Shown: piece by piece, positions 25,801 through 39,200 of the stretch
Numbering within the stretch: position 1 is the stretch's first letter
Layout of the letters: the number at the start of each line of letters is the position of its first letter
Assembly (NCBI GenBank): GCA_013399875.1
Contig: VXAZ01001749.1
Location: 1,273,429 to 1,337,428, forward strand
Length of the DNA: 64,000 nucleotides
Direction: 5' to 3'
DNA from: Gymnorhina tibicen
Taxonomy: Eukaryota; Chordata; Aves; Passeriformes; Artamidae
Notes under the pieces: generated by a model
What the model was told of the DNA's origin: nothing
The model's database searches: none
What the model saw: only the letters and a program-made list of their open reading frames with translations
Made by a program: the position numbers and the translations under genes

Positions 25801-28800
25801 ACGGGGCTGTTTTGAATGGAGGATGAAATAAAAACACAGCTTGGAAGATTCTTTTGTTATTAGTTCTGAATAATAGAGTACTAATGATAGAATCTGCCAC
25901 CCCATTGAGGTGCACTGTACACACCACCTACAGCTCAAAGCAAGAGCTGTTTTTGCAGATTATACACAAAGAACCCAAATGGCTTCAATTTTACCACTGA
26001 AAGAACCAGTGACAACATGGTTGTGGCAGCAAAGTTTCCAGCACGCATTGTACAATTCTGCCCAGAAGCCAAGGTAAGTACTCATGTTAAGCAGACCATC
26101 TGTAAAGGGGAGATAATATTTTGTCCTGCTTTTGGACAACAATAATTGGCAAGATATCTTCTATGTGTGAGCAGGAAGTTGCACTGCAGCTTATGCCAAG
26201 AGCCACACTTGCTAGGTGGTAGTGTCAAACAAATAATAGTCATGCTAATAACTAGAAGGAATGATCAAGACAAATCAATATAAAAGGAAATTACAATGCT
26301 TATGTAAAACATTATTGTCTATTCATTGAAAAATTACAAACCAGAGAATACAACTGATCTGGCAATACAGCCAAATTGTTATTGATTTGCATTAAGAATT
26401 TTTCCCTACTTGACATTTCTAGAATTTTTATATAATTGTATATTAAGGCTCATAGTGAAGATAAGATTTATTTTAAATTCCATGCATCTGCTGAGATATG
26501 CCATTCTGAAATTAACTGTCTTGAAAACTACATTTAGAGCACATGAAAGTAATTCAATTTCCCAATATTAACTCTTCTTACATCAATTCTTGAATTTAAG
26601 ATAGGTTGCATTCTCGTGCATGTTGTAGAACAAAACCAAGAGTCTCTTTTCTGTGGGGTCACAAGAAACAAGTATTTTTTGAAAAGTTTTTCAGAGGAAC
26701 AGATTCAGCTGAAAAGGCTAACACGTAAGTGACTGGATAACTGTGACTTACATTCTAAGTAAATGTAGGATGTTATCAAAATTTTTAAAGTTCAAATCAC
26801 AAAAATGTGATGATTAAATCTAAGTTTTTATTGCGATTAATGTCATTCTCTTTTTTTAATATAAACAATTTAAGGCCACTTTAATAAGGATTTTGGCATA
26901 CAATACAGACTTCTAACATTCAAAATAGACTTCTGACCTCAGGGATAGCTACTCAGCCCCACAAGTACAGTGATGATCAATTCAAGATGCAGGCCAGCAT
27001 CTCTGAAAATGATACCTTCTTTACAAACTGAGTAGGAAAACGTGTAAACTAGCCTGGAGAAAAAGTTACAGTAATGGGGGGGTTCTGGAGAGTGTTACAC
27101 TCTACTATGATGAAGGTATCAAACACTAAGAGGTTTGTTTCAAACAAAATTCATTATAATTATAAAAAAAATTACAGTTCTTTTCTCCCATGTTGCTATA
27201 ATTTTCTTTTGAAATTAAAATTACTGTGTGATACCAAAGGATATATGACTATTTGAGAGAATTTCAGAGATACATTACACATGCTATTTGCCTCACTGAG
27301 CTTCACATGAGCCATCCTCAAAACTCAACAGTGATCTAGTGATACTAAAATGAACACCACAACTATTACTTTTTTTCTGAGGGAATTTAAGCTTCACAAA
27401 CCAGCAAGCTACTTCCTGATTACTCTAAGTCCTCATCACTAAATGAATTTATCATGCCTTTTGTCCTCCATTGTTAATCTCATACTTCCACACAAGGAAT
27501 TAATCAGAGAGCAACAAGCCAGTACCTCTGATATCATTAATGACATTTCTTTATTAACAAGAAAAGAGACTCTTATCTTTATCAAAGCTCCAGCTTCAGG
27601 TTTTACAAGCAGCTGACAGAACTGTGGGTTCAGCTTCAGAAACAGAACCCCACTGAAAGGGCTCCGAAAAATATTTCTTTTGATCATTACCTGATAATCT
27701 TCATGCTCATCTGGACAATTTTAGACTCGCACTACCACATAGCTTTGCCATCTATTTGCCCTGTAGTACTTTACCTGCTGTAAAACATTCAGGTCATTGA
27801 AGCTGCAGCTCCCTGACTAGGAAAACTGCAGTGAGAAGAGGACCCAACACACCCCAAACAGCAGGGAGGCCAAGGCCTGGTGCAGACAGGCCACAGCTTG
27901 GCAAAGGAGAAAAATTAAAGTATCATTGCAGAACAGAACAGAGAACAAACTGGGTCAAAGCAAACAATGAGGCATTCAGGGGATAGCAAAGCACAGAATT
28001 TTCAGAAGAAAAAAATTGCAGTGGGCTTTGCTAAGAATGTTGGGGCTTGTTTTTTTAAAATCATATCTTTGGTTAGAGTTAGACAGGCCTTTTCTCCAAA
28101 ATGCTTTTAACGTAAAAAGCAAATCATAAAAGACCACAAAATTATTATTTCTTCTAGCCACCGCTGCAAACTACCTGAAGTTAAAACACAGGAAGAATTA
28201 AATATCATATGCCACAAAGTTCTTTTTATTTTTATCTGATACTTCACTTGATACTCAAGGAGAAAATTGTGCACTACTTTGAAGATGCTCCTAAATCAAA
28301 TTTCCTTGTTCAAATTAGAAACTTTGACATTTAAAATGAATTTTAATAGGGTAATAAACTCAGGATATTTCATAACTTCATCCAAGATATGAGGCATCTC
28401 TGACCTACTGACAGCTTAGACTGAATAAAAGTCATCATTAAACACTCATGAGGCAGCACACCAACAGACACTTTGGAGTGAATTATTTGAGTGGTAATGA
28501 CAAATATGAAAAAAAAAAAGAGCAGTTCATCCTCTTATTAGAACTATATTGTGATATTTTAATTCCTAAACGCAGTACAGTTATATGAGACATGTTATAA
28601 ATTGGCCCAAAGCAATCAGTAATTCTGATTTCTGTGTGCAAACTGGTGATTAGGAACATTTAAAAAATCCTCCTAGAAATCAGGCCAATGTATAAAAGAG
28701 AAACAGACTTATTATAAATGATACAGAAAAAGGAAAGAGAAAATGCTAAAAGTTCTTATTACAAGAAATTGAAAAGCTCCTTTTCTAAAAATTATGGAAC

Positions 28801-29217
28801 TGCTGTAAGTCAAGTAAAAGGAAGGTGTCCATGCATACTATACACCACTGCACCCTGGTTTTATTAGCACTGCAAAAAAAAAAGTCTTATAATCAATTGT
28901 TCCATAGGCAGCTGCCAGCCCTGTTGCTTAGCATAGGAAAGTCTATCCCTTCATCCCCATTTCAATATAAATATTAAGTTGCTTCAGCTCCACTGATCTG
29001 TACCAGTAACAGAAGAAGATTCCTGAAACTACTAAATCTCACAAGTTCTCACTGATAAAATGAGACAGGTTGGTAGAGATTTACTTGGTTTAGAAACTGA
29101 ATTAATCTTCTGCTTTATCAAAACTGGATTTAAGCAATAGTCACAATAGTTTCAATGGAACACTATAGCTTTATAACAGAGTTTATTGTGCAGTAGGATG
29201 GTGCAACACTACCACCC

Positions 29218-29279
29218 AAAAAAAAAAAAAAACAAACAAAAAACCCCCAAAACCAAACAAACAAACAAAAAGAAAAAAG
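29218..29279. repeat. A-rich / (CAAA)n low-complexity tract
   Basis: About 60 bp of A-runs interrupted by C, including several consecutive CAAA units and a CCCCC block. It is probably a decayed poly(A) or microsatellite tract; no retroposed body was recognised beside it. Confidence 0.85.
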
Positions 29280-31949
29280 AGGATTAAGGGAGTGAAAAGG
29301 TTCCAAGAGAAAAGACCTTCATTAGTACCACAAGTCTCCTTTGCAAAAATGCTCAAAGCAACTCTACACTAAGTAAATCAATATGATCTGTACTTTGTCC
29401 AGAATATCTATCAGTTTGCCATTCCAACTGCCATACTTGGAGGGGAGACATGCGCTCAGTGCACAAAACACATCACATCTGATGATACATTTTAACGGTC
29501 AGGATTTTATTTAAGAAAGTGATTCAGTGCTGGTTACTGAGTTACTGATCAAATGTAGAACTGATTCGCTCCTGTATGCCATAACCCCTATGATGAAAGC
29601 AAATACGGGAACTACTTGCACCTGACTTTCTGTGGAAGGGATATAACATACAGTGAATTTACCTACAGTCAGAAAAGGTCTGGAATAACACAAGAAATAG
29701 AATACGTATTTCTGCAGGTATCAATAATGCAGTTATCACCAAAACTGCATTACAAAATTAGTTCTTAAAAACTGAGATCCAAAACATAACTTGAAAAAAG
29801 ATTACGCAAATCAGTTGTCTGCAAAGCATTTCTAGATGTCTGCTCTGTGGGTGACCATGAAAGGGAATGTGTTCCATAAATGCAGGCTTTTGACTGAAGT
29901 TCAAGCTGTACATGTTTTCCAATAAATCTCATTTCATGGAGATTTAAGATAAAAGTCAGACTCTTCAATAACTAAATTCCAGACTAAGTATCAAGACTGT
30001 ACCAAGAGAGGAACTTAAAGCCCTTACTGAGGCTTGAGAACCAGGTAACCCCAGTGGGCCATGACATGACTTAGGCTTTGACTGTTAGCGGGAACTTTCC
30101 TCACCTCCACCTCAAACAGAGGATGGGACAAGATAGCAACAGTGAAATTCACGAACAATCAGATAACAAAATCACCATTAGGAAATGAATGGCTGCAATC
30201 CCCTGGCCAGCTGCAGATAAACAATGACCCTAGAGTTCTTCCCTTCAACATACAAACAACAATGCATCCTCCAGGTGTCAAGGCAGGAATCATTTGGTCA
30301 AAAGTTGTACAGAAAATACCTGCATTAGCATCAGTCATGCACCAGAATGCCTCTTCCTCTCAAGTAATACTCCTTCCAACTCCCCTAATTAAATCTGCTT
30401 ATTCATTGTACAACAGATCAACAGATTCTGACAAAGCAGCAGCAGTCAGGACTCTTGAATTAATAAAAAGTTTTTTGTATATATTGATAACTACATGTTC
30501 CCAAGTTACTTTCCAAGACAGACAAGAGAGTCAGGTACATAGGGAAATAGTCACATGTATAAAAATACAAACATGAGCATGCAAAACGTGTATGAGCAAG
30601 GGAAAAGCCACACCACTAACAGTGAGGAATGCAGACTGCATCACACAAAAAATTTAACAGATGATCCTGAAATACAAATGTAAAGTATCTAAACATTTTT
30701 AAATTACTAAAATAGGCATATTACAATCTATATAAGTAAAAACATCACAAAGGATTAAATCCAAAAATCAGAATAACCTTTGTCAGTTTGAATCAAATAT
30801 TTGCATAGGCTTAGTTTGCAATTAAACACCTTCTGGCAAACCAGAAAATATCCAGCAGGAAGCAGGGAAACATAAGGAGACGTGATACTCATTTTGAAGG
30901 CAATATCAGAAAGAAATCTGGAACACGGCATAAATGCTGGTGCATTAATATGAATGCTAGTTCAGAGATTCAAAACCTTTATCAAACTTCACATCAGCTA
31001 AATAAAATGAGTTTTTAATGAAAAGTTATTTCTCAGTTTTGCATATTTAATTGAGTTTAATTTTAAACACTCCTAAGGTATCGATAGTGATAACACTGCA
31101 GTGTAGCTGTTTCCTCATCATTTGACCAAAAAGGAGAATATTAAAAGCAACACATATTGAAATGAAGAATATCTAAAAATAACGTTATGAAGTTTTGCGA
31201 CAGATGCCCTCATTCCTTGTGCACCATGAAAGTTGATTTTTAAGCAAATTACATGAACTTTAAGAGTCAAGGAGCAGCAGCAATGCTGCTCCATTCCCAC
31301 TGCCCTGAACATCAATAACAACACAAGGGCCAGAACATCAGAACTACACTTGAGGAAGGTGTTTCAAAATAAACAGGATTATTTGTCTTACAAATTAGGA
31401 CTATAACATGCTTATAAAACAAAAACAAATGGGGATGTATTCTTGAAATGAAGAAAGAGGGAAAGCTTTAAAATAAAAAAAAACCCTGTATTTTGCTAAG
31501 AAAACAGAATTTGTATTTATAGATGTTAAAGCGGGAAAACAACCATTAAAGACATGACCCCAGATAATTTGTTTCTGTGCAGTTTAACTACCTTTCTGAA
31601 TAGGTATTTAATTGAAAACTGAACCATGAACAAGACAAAAAATAGCATTACATGTACATGCAGCACAATTCTACAATATCCGTCTCTTGTTTTGACTTAT
31701 CTAACCAGATCAGTGATTTCAGACTTAGTATTCCAATTTGTTATTGTCAAAAAATATCTGAATTTGAAGAACTGAGAAATAAGCTAAACTAAATGCTATT
31801 TTATAAACTATGCCTATGGATAAAATTTTCATAATTTGCAACTTCCTATTTTCTAGCACTGCCTTTTCTGTTTCTTGAAAAGACTCTATTAAAAGTTCTG
31901 TCAATTTAGGAAATTCTCATTTTGGCTAAAATTGCCTTTGTGGTGCCAT

Positions 31950-31986
31950 ATTATTATTATTATTAATTATTATTAGCAGCAGCAGC
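31950..31986. repeat. Compound (ATT)n-(GCA)n microsatellite
   Basis: ATT units interrupted once by AATT run from 31950 to 31975 and are followed directly by four AGC-type units to 31986. The compound structure is typical of slippage-prone simple repeats. Confidence 0.8.
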
Positions 31987-34905
31987 CTGCTGATCAGGTT
32001 GGGGATTCTAAAGCTTTTATAAATGCTACAATTATTTGAATTTTTTTTTTCAGTAAGCACTAAATATCAAAAATAGCACCTTTACTCAGCTAAGCTGAAT
32101 TACCTGTTTACCACTCACGAGAGCAAAATCATTTCATAAAGTATTAGGCAAACTTCACTGAAAAAGCCAACAAAAAAGAATAAAGATCTAGAGACCTCTT
32201 ATATTCTCAAAGCATTAATTTGACATGCACAAGGTTGAGAAAATTGGTTAGAAAAAGACCCAGATAGTTTTATAAATTAGGAAAAGAAGTTTGTGTTAAA
32301 TTTTTATTGAAGGAATTAGACTTTAATGGCCAACCTATGCAATATTCTGTAAATCAGCAGTAGAACCTGGCAATAAGAACATAATAGCAGGGGATTTCAC
32401 AACCTCATCCTGCTAATTGAAAGGACCCAACCTCACCAGGGTCATGCACTGTAAGTTGGAACAGCCTCACTGCAAATTATCACTGCTTTGCAGCTGCCAG
32501 TGTCTGCTACCTGTAAAGGGAATGTAACTAAACATGCTCCACTCTCGTGATTAAAAAATTATCTTTTTCCCAGTCTACGTGGGTTTTAGAAGCTTTAGAA
32601 ACAGAAAAACTTAGGGTAAGTGGTTTTTTGCCTACAATTCAAAGTTATTTAGGAAATTAATACACTGTTCCACGTATCATGGATATTGATATTCAGGTTA
32701 GACCTGGAGCTTTCTGAGAGGCGACAAATGAGAAGTTTGTAAGCAGGGATGCCTTTTCACGGCATAGACCCAATGTTTAAAACCTTCTCATACAATTTGC
32801 CTTTACTTACAGAAACAGTAACATTGCAGTCAATAAAACAACTTCAGCTAAAAACCTGACCTATACAATAAGAGGTAAGAAAAGAATCCTATTTTATATA
32901 TATATACTTCAATGTGTAATTTTAGGACACTCAACCCCCAAGATTTCTTCCCCATTTTTAAAAAAAACAGCATTCCAAATATATAAGCAATGTATGTGAC
33001 TGCTGGGAGTAAACTTTCAGTTCCCTGTGGGTAGTTTTCCTCTGATAAGGATATATTCGGCATATATATACTGAAAATTCTACATTGCTGTTCTTGGCAT
33101 TTAATTAGGGGTAAAGGAAAACGTGCAGGACTAGAATCTTAAGTGTTGGTTTAATAACCTTTATACAGCTCATTTCTGAATGATTTTCTTCCTCTCTGGA
33201 GAGGCTTCTAATGTCAAACACTGGGTAGTAAGGTGAGTCATGGTTACTGAAGAGGCACAGAGAAAGCACATGACAAAATTATTAATTATGATGAGAGAAG
33301 GAGGCAGAGTATTCTCTTTACTCCATACATGTCCTTGTAAAACAGAACATTTAATCCTGAAGTCAACTACAGTCTCAGTAGTCAATAGCCACTAGTCTTA
33401 CTGCTATCAATAATAGTTGGGGATTTAAGAATGCCATTTAAAAACTGTTGCAAATGTGATTTTTAGAAGGCATTGGAGATTTCCAAGAAGGCAAAAAGAC
33501 TTACATTTTTGCAACTACAGTAACAGAAATTGTGCAATTATTCGATAGCTAAGATATCTAAGCTATCTATCACTATCTAAGACAGTGAGTTAAACAGCTT
33601 TAATACAGTAATTTAAAATAAGCTCTTTCATACTGCTGGCAGTTATTTCTCATTTTTTGGATTCCTTCCTTTCACACCAAAATTGTAAGAATTGTACCAA
33701 GGCCAACAGGAGAGGTGATCAGCACTATTTTCTGCTAAACTGAAATCTAACACTTCATATTCTAACACCAAAAGGTATAAAATAAATAATACCTTAAAGC
33801 AACAGGACAGGTGAAGTTTGGGATTGATTGTTTGGGTTTGGGGTTCTTTTGATGGAAAGAGAAAAAGAAAAAGAAAGAGAATTGTGGTTTTACTCTAATT
33901 CATTTTATTTTTAGTAAATTACCAGAGTGTTATGGAAACCTAAGACTATTTGTTTATGCTTTTTTATTTTGTATTTTACTTGCAACCAACTTCCCACATT
34001 ATAAAATAAGCCTAAAACAACTCCTCTTTGAATGTACTCTTGCAGATGATGTTAAATTATTATGCTGTACCTTGTGGTGATGACAATATGCAAAGTAATC
34101 AAAAGCTAAAATGAATAGTGACAGCTAAAGAACATTAAGTTCATGAGCACCATCCAGGCCAAAGCCATTCAAACCATTTTCTTCCTCTGAAAACTCTTAA
34201 ACACTGAGCCATCTATATTTGTGTTTATAATCCCAATGGAACCTTAGTACAAAAAAAAGAGTATTTAAAAAAAAAAGCCTCTGCAAAAATTCTAATACCT
34301 CTTACATTCCAGAACAACTGCTACAATCACGCTCACCTGCTTTAAGCCAATTCAAACAAAACAATTTCTAAGTTGAAAGATTCTGAAAGTGTTGAAAACT
34401 CTTCCTCCTGCTCCCTCTCCAACACTTCTCCCCAAGATTAGGAAACCGTGACACACATTTCAGTGGGATCTTACCTATGTACCACTGTATGTAAATGTAA
34501 CCTATTCAAAGTAAACTTCTGTGGAACTGATAATTTCACAGGAGAAGCAGAACTTGAGAAGTAAATTAAATAGCTTTGGGGGTTTTTTTCTCTGGAATTC
34601 TTGGTGGGTTTGCACATTTGGAGCTATAGAATTTCTAGATATAACTTAACAAAGATGAACGAGCAATTACTATGAACATCAAGGGCAAGAGTATTTTGTT
34701 TATAAGTGCAAACTGCACACAACAACTGAGAGGGAAAACCTTTTAGAAAACACCAACAATTCTTCATTACATTTTTGCTTTATTACAGCAAAATTTATTT
34801 CCCAAAATTTGGGGATTATTTTCTTCTCACATTTTATCACCTGTCCAGAACAAATAGAACAATAGAACACTATTAGAGAAACTGATTAACAAATGCATTA
34901 GCGAT

Positions 34906-34937
34906 ATAATTGAAATTACAAACATAATTGAAATTAC
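34906..34937. repeat. Short direct duplication, period 18
   Basis: ATAATTGAAATTAC occurs at 34906 and again at 34924. It is a small tandem duplication with no evident function. Confidence 0.8.
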
Positions 34938-36195
34938 TTTCGTTTTCAGCAGCTGAGAATTTTACATTTTATTGCAATATATACCACAGAAACATGTATT
35001 TGGAAAACAGCATGGCTCCTTATAAAACAGCACTCTGCTGCACCAACTCCATCCCAGTTTGCCTCCCATTTTTCCCTCTGAAGCAGTTCTGAATCATTAC
35101 ATAGAGATTGGCACAGCAGGGCTAGAACCAGAAACATTAATTGCCTCCAGGCAACAAGTCATGGTCTCTTTCCCACTGTTCTTCAGCACACCTTCGTAGC
35201 TTCAGACACATTTCTGTTCTCTTCCTGGCAAATTTGGTCACTGCACTCATCCAGCTTTAGCAGCCCTCCCAGTTCCTGCATAATCCTCCCCTGAGGAAGT
35301 CTCATCTTGAGAAAGTCCCACACTACTCCAAGCTAGCAAAGGTTAGGCAGGGGTGATTGGCTTCACAAACTTTGTGTACTCAAAAGACGAAAGGACAATG
35401 CCAACATTAACAATCCGAGTCCTTACACAGTGACTGTTTCTCAAGGTGTTGCAAGTTGAGGAAACAATTTCTGCATAGCAAAAGAAGAATCTTTAAAAGT
35501 AATGAAAATACAGCAGCAGATTTTGGGTTTGTTTTTCATAAAGCTACAATGATTTTAGTAATGGGGAAAAAAACAAAGCCCTTGTTCCTACAAAGCTTTG
35601 AAAGAAATGAAAGCTTTCTTTACAAAACTATGTATCTCATCTCCACTGCAAATTCCAAGTCCATCTTTTAAGCAAATTTACACTTTAAATTACATCCTTT
35701 TAACCAAGTGTAAAACCAAATAAATTCTGAAACAATGCAATACTGATCACACCCTACACTTCCCAAAATCCCACCTTTTAACAGAAGTTCCAGATTCAAT
35801 TAAAGTGATGCTGTCCCCAGGAAGACAGTTGCCTTTGCTACAAGTCTATGGAAAGTAGGACACTGCTTTAACAAACCAAAGGAAAAATTGAATAAAAAGA
35901 CAGTAAGATCTCTAAAACTTAAAGCAACAAACAAGCACAAACTTAAGCCAGGGGCTTACAGGTCAACACTGACCACTTGCTTTGTATTTCCTCTTCCCCA
36001 TCATCAACTGGTGTCATCAACTGGTTTTGGTCACCCATTTTTTCATTGTTTTACAGTTCCTTTCCTTAGGTCTCACTGTGCCTTCACTTCCATAATTCTC
36101 AGGAGTATCAAATACAAACTCTTTAGCATCATCCCAGTTAACATACAAAGTGTTTGATTCTTCTCACCTGCCAAAACACATGCAGAGAACACTGA

Positions 36196-36212
36196 TTTTT
36201 TTTTTTTTTTTT
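36196..36212. repeat. T-homopolymer of 17
   Basis: An uninterrupted T-run. It may be a poly(A) tail of a minus-strand retroposon, but nothing to its left could be recognised as a body. Confidence 0.85.
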
Positions 36213-39200
36213 AATTAATCCTGAAGACAAAACCAATGTTCTCTGCCCTACAGGAGGTCCCTCCCAAAAGAGTTCATAGTCCCCTATTTTATGCAGCCAT
36301 ATTCTCGAAGACCAAAGTCTCCCCCTAGACTACAGAACTATTATTTGCAAGGTAACGTTTAATATCTCTTGTAGACTATTTAACAGGATTCAAAAAACAC
36401 ACACTCAAGTAAGAAGCATATCCATTTTTAACTAAAAATAAAATCTCTAAAATATCCCAGGGGATATCTCCAACTTCCCTCACCCACGATCCCAGAGGAG
36501 AATAAAAACCCCAACAAATAAAACACCCAGTAAGGAACTCCTCATTTACTCTGAAAATATAAAATGTTATTTTCAACATGAAAATCTCATGTTTCCAATG
36601 ACAGGTATCTAACATTTCATGGGGAACCTTATTTCACTGATATTCACTTTAAAAGATAGAATTTTCTTGCAGACCCACAGATTGTTAAGCATGACAAATA
36701 CACAACCCTTGATTTGAGGTCGTACACACTCAAACCTTAACCTGGCAGTAACAGTGAATAACAGACACAACAGGAGTTACTACTGCTTGGATATTATTAC
36801 AGAACAAAGCACAGGAAATCCCCTCGAATTATCTAAGACAGTATCATATATTAATGTAAATATTTTCCAGAAAGCTATAATAAGATATTTATAATTAGTC
36901 TGTACGTACCTATATCTGTGGAATAGCTTGTTACAAACACAAGTTACCGTAGTTTAAAAGCAAACAAACTCTGTTTGGCTGAATCAGAGCCAAGGAGCTG
37001 CATTTCAGCTTCCCATCTATTATGCGAGCAGGCTTCATTAGGAATTGTATCTTTGAACTAACACTCTAGTCATAATTTAAGCAGGAATGTAGAAGAAAGC
37101 ACAAAATAATGTTAACAGATCAAATATAATTTAAGCTTCCAAAATAAAATATTTTTGTTAAAACTATAAAAATATCTGATGATGTTTTTGTCTAGGAAAT
37201 ACTTTTTTTGCATTATGAAAAGTCTATAGTATTCTGCATTCAACTACTTAAAGTTTTTTGCCTGATAAAATCCTACTTATTACAAACATCAGAACAGTCC
37301 ACTCTGCCAAGAAATTGCATTTATGAAAAATGCATGTTGTAAACGCCAAAGGCCATGTTTTTAGAATGAAAAAAAATTAAAAATCGAATACATCCTTTAA
37401 AAGATGGCAAATAGTCTTTATGAAAGCCATTCCTGCTCTTTCCATTATGGAAAAAGAAATCACAGTGGGAATACTAAGCTCAGCATATATTTGGCAGCTC
37501 ACTGACCAGACAGGCTGTTAACTATATAAAAGGCTACTTCTGAACATTTTTTTCACTTAAATAAAGTTTTGATTTTTCAATGATTGAAATGCAGTGATGA
37601 ATGTAAGTGCAAGCTGCATATTAGAAATAGTATCTCATCATCACTGCACTCCATATTCTACTACATCTCCTATATCAAATGCATTTCTTCTGTAGCTTCC
37701 AATACATCCCTATAGTCTAGAACTTCCTCCACATTCCTTAACATCTCTTGTTGCCAGGTATCCCTCTTTAATTTTCCACAGCTTCTCATCACCTGGCTGT
37801 CTACTCTTCCACCATGTCTATGTTTAAAAAATTTTTCTTAGATCCTAAAGCCTCAGCAAGTCTCCTTCACTGCCTCTTTAGAGGCATAATCTGTCCATTC
37901 ATTAAGCGAGCTCTTTTTGCATCTCCCTGCAGCAGTATTCAAGCTCTTCCTTTGTGTGATAGCAATCACTTCTGACCTTATCACCAGGAGAGAGTTTGTT
38001 GTGGTTGTCGGTTTGTTGGGGTTTCTTTCAACTTAAATATAACATATGAGAGAGAGAAAAGGGGTTTTTTTTAAATAACAGAGCAAAAAAAGGGCTTGGT
38101 ATTTATGATGAACCCTCTGCTACCAGCTGATAGCCAGAAGTATTCAGATGGACTGGGCTTAAGGTGTTTCATTAATTATGCATATTAGAGGTATGTGTCC
38201 TATCAATGAATGAAACTTGAAAATGAAACAAAGCACCTCAAATTTAATATTCTGATAGTATTTCCCAATACTGAGTCATGTTTGATAACACTGGAAAAGG
38301 CTCACTAAACTAGAGACATGAACAGAAATTCAAAGTGACAGAACAAAGTACTGTGCATGATCACTTAAAGGTTTAACATTGAAAAAAAGTCAGCCCAGTT
38401 TGTCCAAGAGCACACAACATGACCAATGTAAAAACTCAGTTAAGATATGAATTTTTAGGATTTTGTTGTTATTTAGCTTTCAGTAATTTGGTTTTGAAGG
38501 AGTGGAGAAGATGGGGAGTTTTTCTGTATTTCAGTGGATGAAATCTCATATACAAATTCTTTTTCTTGCACTATCTCTTCCTGTTTTCTGCATCTGTGTT
38601 CAGGCAGCCAAGGGACACAATGAGCACTTTCACTGGAAACAGAAAGAACTGATAAAATGCTACATTCTTTATATTCTTTTCAGCCATCTGTCTCTCCACA
38701 GACGCAACAGAGCAAAAGCTTAAATTGACTTTACTCTGATAAATACTGTTACAACAAAACAATCCACAGGTACATTATTTTAACCTCTTAAGAGAAAATA
38801 AAATTCAATTATTCAAAGTTCATTTTAGTTTCCCTCCCATGACACCGTAAACCAACACTGAATCAAAGTTTTAAAAGCAACTCTTTTAAAATAAAGAAAA
38901 ATAGTGTAAAAGCTTTTATCCTAAAGTATTTTTTGCTTATCACTTAAATATTTCATTTTCTATAGAACAGACAAATTAAGAATGCGATATTTTCATTTGC
39001 TTTGAAGACAACCTAACTCATTCAGAAAGGACATGGGGTGTGGAGCTGAGGCAGGAAAGACTTGGGATTTGTGAAGCTTTTACAAACAGCTAGTAAACAT
39101 ATTATTGTAAACATTGTAAATTCAGGGCAAATCTTTTCTATTCTGAGCAGTCATTTGAACCTAGAGTTCTCCTTTCTGTTTTTGAGTGAGAATGCCCCTG

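Noticed and set aside
30142..30576. 144-codon plus-strand frame in otherwise plain DNA
   Set aside because: No motif, signal peptide, membrane segment or recognisable family is visible, there is no splice context, and one frame of this length is expected by chance in 64 kb.
33541..33590. Repeated GATATCTAAG/CTATCTA motifs that might be a binding-site array
   Set aside because: The copies are short, imperfect and AT-rich, and fit random low-complexity sequence.
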